A stretch of DNA of 12,294 nucleotides, taken from positions 1 to 12,294 of the forward strand of contig CANRAC010000019.1 of assembly GCA_947628495.1 (NCBI GenBank), read 5' to 3'. Each line of letters opens with the position of its first letter. Positions within the stretch are counted from its first letter, which is position 1. Of the stretch, positions 5,483 to 12,294 are shown in pieces. The position numbers were made by a program, and so were the translations under genes. The DNA comes from an uncultured Bacilli bacterium. GTDB taxonomy: Bacteria > Bacillota_I > Bacilli_A > RF39 > UBA660. The notes under the pieces are model-generated. The model did not search any database and had not been told where the DNA came from. It was given only the letters and a program-made list of their open reading frames with translations.

Positions 5483-6241
5483 TTAAATATAGAAAAATAA
5501 ATTAATAATTTTGGTTATGGGCTCTGTAAAAATAAAGACAAGCCATAAAGAAGTAATTAAAAAAGGACCTAAAGGCATTTCCTCGCCTTTACCAGTCAAA
5601 AGAATATAACAAGCATAAGGCAAAGCAATAAATGAGGCGAAGATTAAAGCTATTAACCCTAATTTAAACCCGACTGTTATTCCCATAATAACGGCAAGTT
5701 TGATATCGCCTCCCCCTAATGATTCTCGTTTAAAAATTCTATCACCTAAAAATTTAATAGCAAACATAACGCCCATTAATAACAAGCCCGCTAAAATAGA
5801 AGCCAGAACACTCTCTATACCACCAAGCAAAAACTTTGTTCCTAAAATTAAAATTCCCAATATCACTAAAGGTCCATCTAAAATAATAAAATATTTAAAA
5901 TCACTAACATAAATGATAATTAAAAGAGATACCAAAAAAAGCGAAATTAAGGTATTAAAGGTAAAGCCATATATAAAATAACTTAAAGAAAATAAACCTC
6001 CCGTCAATAATTCAATTAAAGGATAAATTACAGAAATTTTTTCCCCACAATAGCGGCATTTACCTTTTTGGATAATATAAGAAAATATAGGAATTAACTC
6101 ATACCATTTTAAAAAATGCTGACAATTTTCACAATGCGACCTTGGTTTGATTATTGATTCATTAACGGGTCTTCTTAATCCAATAACAGTATAAAAAGAG
6201 CCAAATATTGTACCCAGAATAAATAAATATATGTATATCAT
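5483..6241 (-). CDS. pilD: Type IV prepilin peptidase / N-methyltransferase (PilD)
   Basis: This integral membrane aspartic protease removes the leader from prepilins and methylates the new N-terminus. At 252 residues it has normal bifunctional length. FGSFYTVIGLRRP (13-25) is the N-terminal signature. Cys37/Cys40 and Cys62/Cys65 are the zinc-binding pairs of the methyltransferase loop. The catalytic Asp residues are Asp114 (YVSDFKYFIILD) and Asp179 (GGGD). EMPLGPFL (221-228) is a conserved late motif. About seven to eight hydrophobic segments are visible. AAGGAG lies just upstream of the ATG, overlapping the end of pilC, with a 9-bp gap between genes, so it is co-transcribed and probably coupled. 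It is the only prepilin peptidase in the window and could also process Tad pilins. Confidence 0.95.
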   Translation of the reverse strand: MIYIYLFILGTIFGSFYTVIGLRRPVNESIIKPRSHCENCQHFLKWYELIPIFSYIIQKGKCRYCGEKISVIYPLIELLTGGLFSLSYFIYGFTFNTLISLFLVSLLIIIYVSDFKYFIILDGPLVILGILILGTKFLLGGIESVLASILAGLLLMGVMFAIKFLGDRIFKRESLGGGDIKLAVIMGITVGFKLGLIALIFASFIALPYACYILLTGKGEEMPLGPFLITSLWLVFIFTEPITKIINLFFYI

Positions 6242-6250
6242 ACAAACTCC

Positions 6251-8026
6251 TTACATTGAAATACTACCATATAAATCAAACATTGGAATAATTACCGCTA
6301 ATATTATGGCTCCAACTACAACGGCCAAGGATGTAATCATAATTGGTTCGATAAAACTTTTTAAATTATTGACTATGCCACGATGTTGTTCTTGATAATA
6401 GACACTAACATTTTCCATCATTGCTGCAAGTTCTCCTGTTGATTCACCCGTAACAATCATATAATAAGCCACATCCGGTATGGCCCAATGATCCTTAAAA
6501 GATTCGGAAATTTTTTCACCACGAGCGATATTCGTAATAGTATTATACATGATTTCTTTATAAATTTCATTATTCGTAACCTTACTTAAAATTTCAATAC
6601 TTTCGGTTATAAAAACATTGTTCTTAAGTAAAGAAGAGAAAGTTTTAGTAAAAATAGTCATTTCATTATAAATTATAATTTTCCCCACAATAGGTATATG
6701 CATTAAAAGAATTTGGATATTCTTACGGAAAAATTTAATTTTTTTATAAGCCAAAAATAAGACCATAAAAACAGCCAAAGCAATAAGTAAAATAATAGAT
6801 ATATTATTTTTTAAAAAGTTACTAGCATCAATTATTGCTTTAGTAAAGCCATTAATTGTAACTCCGGCTTGATCATATACTTTTGTAAATTGCGGAATAA
6901 CATAAAGTAAAATAAACGAAATAACCCCAATGGAAAAAACAGTAATAATACTAGGATAAGTCATTGCACTTACCATTTGTTTTCTTGTTGTTTCAATTTC
7001 ACGATAATAATTAGCCATATCATTTAAAGTTTCTTCTAGTTCTCCTGTGGCCTCAGCGGCTTTTAACATGTTTATTAATAAAGAGGGAAACACATTTCCT
7101 TGTTTAGCCAAAGCATCACTAAAAGAAGTACCCATTGTTAATTCAAAAATAATTTTTTCAAAAATTCTTTTTCTTCCTTTATTTTTTCCCATTTGATTAG
7201 ATAATATTTTGACCGAATCAGTTAAAGGAATTCCCGATTTTACATATGTATATAACTGTGTAAGCCAAAAGATTAAATCTTTATTAGACATTTTACCCCC
7301 GCCAAAGCTTGGTTGTCCATATAAAAAGTTAATCATATTACTAGTTTTTATACTGTATACATCATAACCTTCATTAACTAAATAGGCATTAACATCTAAT
7401 TTAGAACTACCCGTAAAAGTACCTGTTACCATTTTCCCCGCAGGATCAATTGCCTTGTAACGAAAAGCTACGGGTTTATCAGTTCTTTTAACATCCCCAC
7501 TCGCCAAATCACTAATTAATATTTCTTTTTCAGCTTGTAATTTGGCATTTACCTTGCGATTAAGTTTAGCTTTAGCCTTTAGTGCTTGTTGTTCTTGACG
7601 ATGTTTTTCCCGACGTTCTTTCATTATTTGTTTGCGATCTTTTTTATTAATCATGACATTGGATTTACTAATAAGTTCACTAGCCGAAGAAGCCGGTTTT
7701 AAAATGGCATCATTCATTTTTTTATTTTCCAGATTAGTCATTTGTTTAATAGTTTCTTCTTTTAATTTATTTTTTACTATCATTTGATCTTGAGATACTT
7801 TTTTATGAGTAGCTTTATTTGTATTTAAATGTATATTTTTAAAAAAGCTAGATGGTAAAGTAATAAAAAGATACATAATACCTTTAAAACAATATTTAAT
7901 AATACCACTTATAGTATTTAACATATAAATAACCGTGGAATAAATTCCTAGAATAGTCCACTTTAAAAAGTTGAAAGCCCCAATAAAGGGATATAAAATA
8001 AAAAGTGTCGGTTTTTCGCTTTCCAT
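6251..8026 (-). CDS. pilC: PilC/GspF platform protein with long N-terminal extension
   Basis: This is the inner-membrane platform of a type IV pilus or type II secretion-like machine, which couples the PilB ATPase to pilin polymerisation. The canonical protein begins at about residue 187 (FRYKAIDPAGK). Two T2SSF domains follow, at about 253-376 (AAEATGELEETL at 323-334) and 456-582 (TGESTGELAAMMENV at 526-540), with three main membrane helices near 358-380, 408-428 and 560-582. The preceding 185 residues are unusual. About 8-60 is strongly hydrophobic, enough for two or three membrane passes. About 65-185 is a lysine- and glutamine-rich, probably helical linker. Total length is 591, against about 400 for the family. 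AAAGGTGGAAG supports the ATG at 8026. It heads the pilC-pilD unit. Confidence 0.93.
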   Translation of the reverse strand: MESEKPTLFILYPFIGAFNFLKWTILGIYSTVIYMLNTISGIIKYCFKGIMYLFITLPSSFFKNIHLNTNKATHKKVSQDQMIVKNKLKEETIKQMTNLENKKMNDAILKPASSASELISKSNVMINKKDRKQIMKERREKHRQEQQALKAKAKLNRKVNAKLQAEKEILISDLASGDVKRTDKPVAFRYKAIDPAGKMVTGTFTGSSKLDVNAYLVNEGYDVYSIKTSNMINFLYGQPSFGGGKMSNKDLIFWLTQLYTYVKSGIPLTDSVKILSNQMGKNKGRKRIFEKIIFELTMGTSFSDALAKQGNVFPSLLINMLKAAEATGELEETLNDMANYYREIETTRKQMVSAMTYPSIITVFSIGVISFILLYVIPQFTKVYDQAGVTINGFTKAIIDASNFLKNNISIILLIALAVFMVLFLAYKKIKFFRKNIQILLMHIPIVGKIIIYNEMTIFTKTFSSLLKNNVFITESIEILSKVTNNEIYKEIMYNTITNIARGEKISESFKDHWAIPDVAYYMIVTGESTGELAAMMENVSVYYQEQHRGIVNNLKSFIEPIMITSLAVVVGAIILAVIIPMFDLYGSISM

Positions 8027-8060
8027 TTTGCTTCCACCTTTCTTATTCTTATCTATTTAA

Positions 8061-8069
8061 ATTATATCA
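8061..8069 (-). promoter_or_regulatory. Extended -10 promoter of pilC-pilD
   Basis: Leftward TGATATAAT: an extended -10 (TGn before TATAAT, 8066 to 8061). The -35 at 17 bp is poor (TTTAAT, 8089 to 8084). It lies 35 bp upstream of the pilC ATG. Confidence 0.65.
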
Positions 8070-8084
8070 TAGAACATTGGCAAA

Positions 8085-8113
8085 TTAAACTTTTTTAGGT
8101 AAATACATATAAT
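8085..8113 (+). promoter_or_regulatory. Candidate promoter of the yqfQ-like gene
   Basis: TTAAAC (8085-8090), 17 bases, TATAAT (8108-8113), 17 bp before the ATG. The -10 is consensus and the -35 weak. The -35 region overlaps that of the divergent pilC promoter, so the two may compete. Confidence 0.5.
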
Positions 8114-8130
8114 TTAATAGGTGAAAAGTT

Positions 8131-8433
8131 ATGTTTGGAAATAATTTAATTGGCGGAATAACTAGAAATACTTTTTCTCTACCACGAATTTTAAATGGTA
8201 TTTCTAAAACTCTCGGTGTTGTCAATCAAGCAATACCTCTATATAAACAAGCAAAACCCATGATTGAAAAAGGGAGAACTCTATTTAAAGTAGCCATGGA
8301 AATGACTAAATCTCCATCGACAAATTCCCAGACAAATTCTCCTACCAAAAAGTTTCCTTTAAATGCAGGCAAAAAAGAAAACATTTCTCCTAAAAGAAAT
8401 GTTTCAATAAATAGACCTATTTTTTTTCAGTGA
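8131..8433 (+). CDS. Small YqfQ/VrrA-like protein
   Basis: This 100-residue protein has a Gly/Asn-rich start (MFGNNLIGGITRNTF), a central amphipathic helical part (about 17-58, ILNGISKTLGVVNQAIPLYKQAKPMIEKG) and a Ser/Thr/Lys/Pro-rich, probably disordered tail. The pattern of a short Gly-rich head followed by a region of the type 'VNQA.P....AKPMI' resembles the Bacillus YqfQ/VrrA family, which has no firmly known function. The match is by general look, so it is moderate. AGGTGA (8120-8125) precedes the ATG. It is divergent from pilC and overlaps the leftward membrane-protein gene tail to tail by 17 bp. The coding sequence also contains the terminator hairpin of that leftward operon. Confidence 0.65.
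   Translation: MFGNNLIGGITRNTFSLPRILNGISKTLGVVNQAIPLYKQAKPMIEKGRTLFKVAMEMTKSPSTNSQTNSPTKKFPLNAGKKENISPKRNVSINRPIFFQ
8371..8404 (-). terminator. Terminator of the tad operon, inside the yqfQ-like coding sequence
   Basis: AAACATTTCT (8379-8388) and AGAAATGTTT (8395-8404) form a perfect 10-bp stem with a 6-base loop. Leftward it is followed by TCTTTTTT (8378 to 8371). It starts 12 bp after the stop codon at 8417. Rightward there is no U run after the stem. Confidence 0.75.
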
Positions 8434-8836
8434 TTAATTTTTTTCGAGTTATTATGCTATAAATTAATTCACCAATTAGTAAAGCTCCACAGCCAATATT
8501 AACATATTCAACGTAATTTAATTTTTGACCAATCGCCTCTATCGCTGTTACAGAGCCCATTACATTAACAAATAAATAGGCGGCTATACCAAGAGAAATA
8601 ATAATATTCATCACTAAAATAGTAGTATTTTTAGTAAAAACATTAGCTAATGTAAGAATACCATTAAACATACTTAATATTAAAGGTAAATATATTAAGA
8701 AACGATAAATTGTATCATTATCCTCCAATCGTACTACCACATTGTTAAAATCAATTGCTGTTGGAATATACATCATAACATAAATACTTATACCTATAAG
8801 TCCACAAGTAACTAATAAATTAATAATCGTTTTCAT
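8417..8836 (-). CDS. Four-helix membrane protein at the end of the tad operon
   Basis: This 139-residue integral membrane protein has hydrophobic segments at about 4-27, 46-67, 72-94 and 112-130, and a lysine-rich C-terminus. I do not recognise the family. It is not a Flp-type pilin: there is no short leader with a G/xxxE processing site before one long helix. The ATG at 8836 is chosen because GGAGGA (8844-8849) lies 7 bases upstream. An in-frame ATG at 8857 would put that ribosome site inside the gene and overlap tadC. It lies 17 bp after tadC and before the operon terminator, so it is very probably co-transcribed and may be an accessory part of the Tad machine. Confidence 0.75.
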   Translation of the reverse strand: MKTIINLLVTCGLIGISIYVMMYIPTAIDFNNVVVRLEDNDTIYRFLIYLPLILSMFNGILTLANVFTKNTTILVMNIIISLGIAAYLFVNVMGSVTAIEAIGQKLNYVEYVNIGCGALLIGELIYSIITRKKLITEKK

Positions 8837-8843
8837 AATTAAA

Positions 8844-8849
8844 TCCTCC
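8844..8849 (-). promoter_or_regulatory. Ribosome binding site that decides the start of the membrane protein
   Basis: GGAGGA on the leftward strand, 7 bases before the ATG at 8836. It sits between the tadC stop and this start and rules in favour of the shorter reading. Confidence 0.8.
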
Positions 8850-8853
8850 ATTA

Positions 8854-9549
8854 TCATTTTAGCATATTAGCTAGTACTGGTAGCATAACAATTAAAATTA
8901 AAGTCAAACAAACAAAGAAAAATGACACTAATTTGACATATATTGGTATTTTATTAAGGTGCTTTCGTGTCTCCAAAAAATCTTGATCTTTAATATTTTT
9001 TAATTGATTAGCTACACTTTCAGTTATATTATTTCCAAATTTATTCGTATTAATAATATTTAAAATAATATATTGCACCGTATTATTGGGAATTCTTTTT
9101 TGCATATCTTTAAGGCTTTTATTCAAATCTTTACCAAGATTAACTTCAGTTAAGGCTTTATTAAATTCATTTGCTAGCTCTCCCGGATTTGCTAAACAAG
9201 CTTTTTCTAAAGATTTTTTGAGACTTGTACCATTTTCTAAAGCGATTAAAACTGTTTCAAAAAAGTATAAAGATTCTTTATCAATTATTTTACTTCGCTT
9301 TTGAATGGGAATATCAAAACAAACATACTCTACAAAATAATAATAAAGGATAGTAATAATAGGAGCACATATATAACTATATGGCAATATTACTAAAGAT
9401 ATTAAAAATATTATAATACAGGCCAGTAGTCTTTTATTTAGAAAACTATAAATATCATAGCTTGCATCTAATCCCAACATATCTTCTTTTCTTTTTAATT
9501 TTTTTATTGTTCCAGGTAGATATAACCTTTTAATAATTTCTTTATTCAT
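8854..9549 (-). CDS. tadC: TadC-like type II secretion system F-domain protein
   Basis: This 231-residue inner-membrane protein is one of the two platform proteins of the Tad/Flp pilus system. Two hydrophobic segments at about 41-75, a cytoplasmic helical region (about 85-195) and a final membrane helix (about 204-228) follow the TadC layout. The T2SSF domain is recognisable by FFETVLIALENGTSLKKSLE, the ANEFNKALTEVNLGKDLNKSL segment and NKFGNNITESVANQ. It is somewhat shorter than the typical TadC of about 300 residues. GGGAGG lies 9 bases upstream of the ATG. The start overlaps the end of tadB by 4 bp (ATGA), which is typical of coupled translation of two platform subunits that work together. 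The TGA stop shows that the standard code is used. Confidence 0.85.
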   Translation of the reverse strand: MNKEIIKRLYLPGTIKKLKRKEDMLGLDASYDIYSFLNKRLLACIIIFLISLVILPYSYICAPIITILYYYFVEYVCFDIPIQKRSKIIDKESLYFFETVLIALENGTSLKKSLEKACLANPGELANEFNKALTEVNLGKDLNKSLKDMQKRIPNNTVQYIILNIINTNKFGNNITESVANQLKNIKDQDFLETRKHLNKIPIYVKLVSFFFVCLTLILIVMLPVLANMLK

Positions 9550-10544
9550 TTTTTGCTACCTCCCATTAAATTGCGAATAATTAAAATATACACGATGTAA
9601 ATTAAAACAAGAGATAGCAAGAAAAGAAAACCCACTGGTAAGGTATAAAATTGTAAATATTTTTTATTAAATAATAGTTCTATTCCTATCGCCAAAAAAG
9701 GAATTAATAAACATATTTTATAAATTAATGCGGCCCCAGCTAAAGAAGTATTATACTCTTTATCTTTATTATGCATATCAATAAAATCTTTTTCAATAAT
9801 ATTAAATATTTTCGCTTCATCGCCACCCTCTTTATTCAAGGTACTTAGAGTAACCCAAATATATTTAACTTCAAAAATTGGCATTCTTTCATAAAAACGT
9901 TTAAAAGATTCTTCTAAAGAAATTCCATAATTCAAATCATTATGAATTTTTTTAAATTCTAAAGCGATTGGACCCACAAATTCTTTACTAACCATATCAA
10001 TACTTTGATAAATGGTAAAGCCAGCTGCTAAAGCCCCATTTAAATAAATAACAACATCACCAATTTCTTTTTGAATTTGTTTTTTTCTTTTTTGATGCTT
10101 AAATATCAAATAAATATCTGGTAAATAATAACCAATTATAAATGAGATTAAATAAGTAATTGCTCTAAACCAACTAAAGGAATTAAAGCTAGTTATAACA
10201 TTTAAGAAAGTTAGAAATAAAGCACTTAAAATCTTAATACTAACATAATCTATTGCTGCAAACTTCTTTTTATAATAAATATATTTTTCATATTTAGCTG
10301 CTTTATTTAAAAATATTTTATGTCTTTTTAAAAAATCACTAATAAATTTAATAATTTTTTCTAATCCTAAACTTATTCGAGCAAATAAAGAAAGTTCAGA
10401 GTCATTAGCCGATAACAAAGCAAAATCGGTAATTCTTTTTTCAAATCTTATAGACTTAGTAGTTTCCCGAATATAAATATAAGCACATAATAGTACGAGA
10501 ACAATAATTACCGGAATAATTATTATTTTCCAAATTATATTCAT
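9546..10544 (-). CDS. tadB: TadB-like type II secretion system F-domain protein
   Basis: This 332-residue protein is the second Tad platform subunit in the inner membrane. An N-terminal membrane helix (about 5-25) is followed by a charged segment, two close membrane helices (about 102-148) ending in the LPDIYL motif (141-146), and the T2SSF domain (about 160-290). That domain has LNGALAAGFTIYQSIDMVSKEF and GPIALEFKKIHNDLNYG. Two last helices are at about 268-291 and 301-325. This layout is that of TadB, distinct from the two-domain PilC. AAAGGAG precedes the ATG at 10544. It follows tadA by 21 bp and overlaps tadC by 4 bp. Confidence 0.88.
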   Translation of the reverse strand: MNIIWKIIIIPVIIVLVLLCAYIYIRETTKSIRFEKRITDFALLSANDSELSLFARISLGLEKIIKFISDFLKRHKIFLNKAAKYEKYIYYKKKFAAIDYVSIKILSALFLTFLNVITSFNSFSWFRAITYLISFIIGYYLPDIYLIFKHQKRKKQIQKEIGDVVIYLNGALAAGFTIYQSIDMVSKEFVGPIALEFKKIHNDLNYGISLEESFKRFYERMPIFEVKYIWVTLSTLNKEGGDEAKIFNIIEKDFIDMHNKDKEYNTSLAGAALIYKICLLIPFLAIGIELLFNKKYLQFYTLPVGFLFLLSLVLIYIVYILIIRNLMGGSKK

Positions 10545-10565
10545 TTTAATGACTCCTTTCTGTTT

Positions 10566-11936
10566 TTATTTTTTCTTAGGTAAATCGGGGTTATACGATT
10601 TAGTTGGATTTAAATCTTCAAACATGTCATCAATTAAAGTAATTCCACGCATTTTTAATTTTTGATATACATCAGGAATCTGAGGAATAAATGCAAATTC
10701 TCCATCTACTTCTCCGCCTGTAGTTAAACCGTTTTGTTTAAAGGTAAAAATATCACTTAAAATAATTTGATTATCAATAATATTTTTTACTTCACAAATA
10801 TGGGTAATTTTTCTTTTTCCATCGTTCATTCTTTCAATATGAACTAAAATATCTAAAGCATTTTTAATATACTCGCGAATTGCTTTGATAGGAATTTCAA
10901 GCCCCGACATTAAAACCATGGTTTCTAAACGATTTAAAGCATCGGCTGGACTATTGGCATGCATTGTGGTAATTGATCCATCATGCCCCGTATTCATTGC
11001 TTGTAACATATCGAATGCCTCTTTACCTCTTACTTCACCAATTATAATTCGATCCGGACGCATTCTTAAGGCATTAGTAACTAAGTCTCGCACAGTAATT
11101 TCTTTATTTTTATCATAATTGTTTGATTTTGTTTCTAAAGATATAACATGTTTTTGATTTAATCTTAACTCTGAAGCATCTTCAATTGTTATTATGCGCT
11201 CGTGATTATCTATAAAAGTACTTAAGGTATTTAATAAAGATGTCTTTCCTGTTCCGGACCCACCACTAATTAAAATATTTAACTTACCCTTAATAGCTGC
11301 TTCTAAAAAACGAGCCATCCAAGGAGTTAGAGAACCAACCCGAATTAAATCTTCAATGGAATTAGTACTATTCTGAAATTTTCTAATTGTAATTACCGGT
11401 CCTTTAACAGCCAAAGGGGGAATAACAGCATTTATTCGTGCCCCATTTTCTAAGCGCGAATCAACCATGGGATTAGAGGCATCAATTGTTCGACCTAAAG
11501 GACTAATCATTTTTTGAATCGTGCGAATGATATGTTCATTATTGATAAAAGAAATACTTTCATCTTTAATAATTTGCCCATTAATTTCAATATAAATGTC
11601 TTTAGGACTATTAACCATAATCTCGGTTATATTATCATCTTCTAAAACTTCCGTTAAAGGTCCATAACCATCAATTTCATTTTCAATTAAATTGTAAATA
11701 TGACTTCTTTCTAGATTTGTTAAATCATAACCAGCTATAACTGACTCAATCTGCGCATTGATAAATTCTTCTTTATTGATGTTATCTGATACATTAGAAT
11801 CAATAACATTTTCAATAATTTTCGCTCTTAAAACATCTAAAAGTTTTTTATCGGGAAATATATCATAATCTGTTAATATTTCTTTTTTTAATGATTTTTT
11901 CGGAATATTAAATTCTTCTAATAAACTATTTTTCAT
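10566..11936 (-). CDS. tadA: TadA/CpaF-family pilus assembly ATPase
   Basis: This 456-residue cytoplasmic hexameric ATPase drives the Tad/Flp pilus. Positions are counted from the chosen ATG. The N-terminal domain runs from about 60 to 200 and contains EIDGYGPLTEVL (87-98), ITEIMVN and GRTIDASNPMVDSRLENGARINAVIPP, the classic CpaF signature. Walker A is GGSGTGKTS (225-233), the acidic box is IEDASELRL, Walker B is RIIIGEVRG (296-304) and the His region is GHDGSITTMHANS (317-329). No zinc cysteines are present, unlike PilB. The ATG at 11936 has AGGAGG (11943-11948) 6 bases upstream. An earlier in-frame ATG at 11951 overlaps that site and is rejected. It overlaps the upstream gene by 11 bp and precedes tadB by 21 bp. 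Confidence 0.95.
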   Translation of the reverse strand: MKNSLLEEFNIPKKSLKKEILTDYDIFPDKKLLDVLRAKIIENVIDSNVSDNINKEEFINAQIESVIAGYDLTNLERSHIYNLIENEIDGYGPLTEVLEDDNITEIMVNSPKDIYIEINGQIIKDESISFINNEHIIRTIQKMISPLGRTIDASNPMVDSRLENGARINAVIPPLAVKGPVITIRKFQNSTNSIEDLIRVGSLTPWMARFLEAAIKGKLNILISGGSGTGKTSLLNTLSTFIDNHERIITIEDASELRLNQKHVISLETKSNNYDKNKEITVRDLVTNALRMRPDRIIIGEVRGKEAFDMLQAMNTGHDGSITTMHANSPADALNRLETMVLMSGLEIPIKAIREYIKNALDILVHIERMNDGKRKITHICEVKNIIDNQIILSDIFTFKQNGLTTGGEVDGEFAFIPQIPDVYQKLKMRGITLIDDMFEDLNPTKSYNPDLPKKK

Positions 11937-12294
11937 GATATTCCTCCTCATTATCTAAAATAAAATCACTAGCCATTGTTATAAAAGTTGCAAATTCTTT
12001 AGGCACTTTTTTATCGATTTTATTTTCTAATAATATAATTTTACCGTTCATAATATAATCTTCGATATCACTAAAATAGAATTTAGCTGATAAAGTATAA
12101 TCAATATTAGTCTTTAAAATATTTTTTATATCATATAAAGAGAAATAATTTTTAAAAGGGTTAATTGCATTATTTAATAAAACTTTGTAATTATTTTTTC
12201 CTAAATTTTGAAAAATGCTTAACATCGATTTTAAATTTTTTAAATCAAACGGATCATTAGTAACCATAAAGAGAATATTATCTACTTTTTCCAT
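11926..12294 (-). CDS. TadZ/CpaE-like ParA-type ATPase, C-terminal part (partial)
   Basis: These 122 residues look like the C-terminal half of a MinD/ParA-fold ATPase of the TadZ/CpaE type, which places Tad pili at the cell pole or membrane. Visible features are a strand DNILFMVTNDPFDLKNLKSMLSI, then KVLLNNAINPF, the usual 'lvlN' strand. DIKNILKTNIDYTLSAKFYFSDIEDYIMNGKIILLENK follows, typical of the region where these proteins read 'ip.d....a.n.G.p'. Walker A would lie upstream, outside the window. An ATG falls exactly at the window edge but is probably an internal Met. The 3' end overlaps tadA by 11 bp, as expected for a tadZ-tadA pair. The family assignment leans partly on this context. Confidence 0.6.
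   Translation of the reverse strand: MEKVDNILFMVTNDPFDLKNLKSMLSIFQNLGKNNYKVLLNNAINPFKNYFSLYDIKNILKTNIDYTLSAKFYFSDIEDYIMNGKIILLENKIDKKVPKEFATFITMASDFILDNEEEYHEK
11943..11948 (-). promoter_or_regulatory. Ribosome binding site that decides the tadA start
   Basis: A perfect AGGAGG on the leftward strand, 6 bases before the ATG at 11936, inside the last codons of the upstream gene. The alternative ATG at 11951 touches this site and would have none of its own. Confidence 0.8.

Noticed and set aside
4191..8026. A classical comG competence operon.
   Set aside because: The ATPase is on the opposite strand from the platform gene, carries the GspE-type zinc cysteines, and no small pseudopilin genes follow. 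A competence role is not excluded, but the operon is not the standard one.
1..12294. Use of the Mollicutes code in which TGA means tryptophan.
   Set aside because: TGA ends tadC and the yqfQ-like gene at sensible places, Trp is encoded by TGG, and the conserved genes read through without in-frame TGA.
11926..12294. The ATG at the very right edge as the true start of a complete 122-residue protein.
   Set aside because: The residues match only the C-terminal half of a ParA/TadZ-type protein and no upstream sequence is available to show a ribosome site.
1..12294. CRISPR arrays, insertion sequences, rRNA genes, origins of replication.
   Set aside because: No regularly spaced repeats, transposase-like proteins, rRNA sequence or DnaA-box clusters were seen by eye.

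Overview
The window comes from a very AT-rich, low-GC Gram-positive-type bacterium, most plausibly an uncultured member of the Bacilli/Mollicutes-like lineages. This rests on the base composition, AGGAGG-type ribosome sites, consensus sigma-A promoters, a probable tRNA-Ile2(CAU)/tRNA-Leu(UAG) pair of Bacillus/Mycoplasma type, and a small YqfQ/VrrA-like protein. The standard bacterial code is in use: TGA ends tadC and the yqfQ-like gene, and the recognisable genes run uninterrupted with Trp encoded by TGG. I cannot name a species.

Positions 1-4065 hold short leftward transcription units. They are the start of a flavodoxin gene (cut by the window edge), a 296-residue protein I do not recognise, a tRNA-Ile2/Met(CAT)-tRNA-Leu(TAG) pair with a clear promoter, and an unknown 139-residue protein with two tandem consensus promoters. 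After these come a PfkB-family sugar kinase overlapping a stand-alone Smr-domain gene, and a small helical protein. Most units have visible promoters and terminators. Several promoters have inverted repeats laid over the -10 or -35 element, which suggests local repressors.

Positions 4191-8026 hold the core of a type IV pilus or type II secretion-like machine. A PilB/GspE-type ATPase runs rightward and faces a leftward pilC-pilD pair (platform protein and prepilin peptidase). The two units converge on one bidirectional terminator. PilC carries about 185 extra N-terminal residues (hydrophobic segments, then a lysine-rich linker) that normal PilC/GspF proteins lack, and PilB lacks the usual N-terminal domain. 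A small rightward YqfQ/VrrA-like gene follows.

Positions 8417-12294 hold the 3' part of a tightly packed leftward tad operon: a TadZ/CpaE-like ATPase (partial, entering from the right), TadA/CpaF, TadB, TadC and a four-helix membrane protein. A terminator for this operon lies inside the coding sequence of the convergent yqfQ-like gene. The window thus has two different type IV filament motors side by side and one prepilin peptidase that may serve both. No pilin gene is visible; pilins would have to be outside the window.
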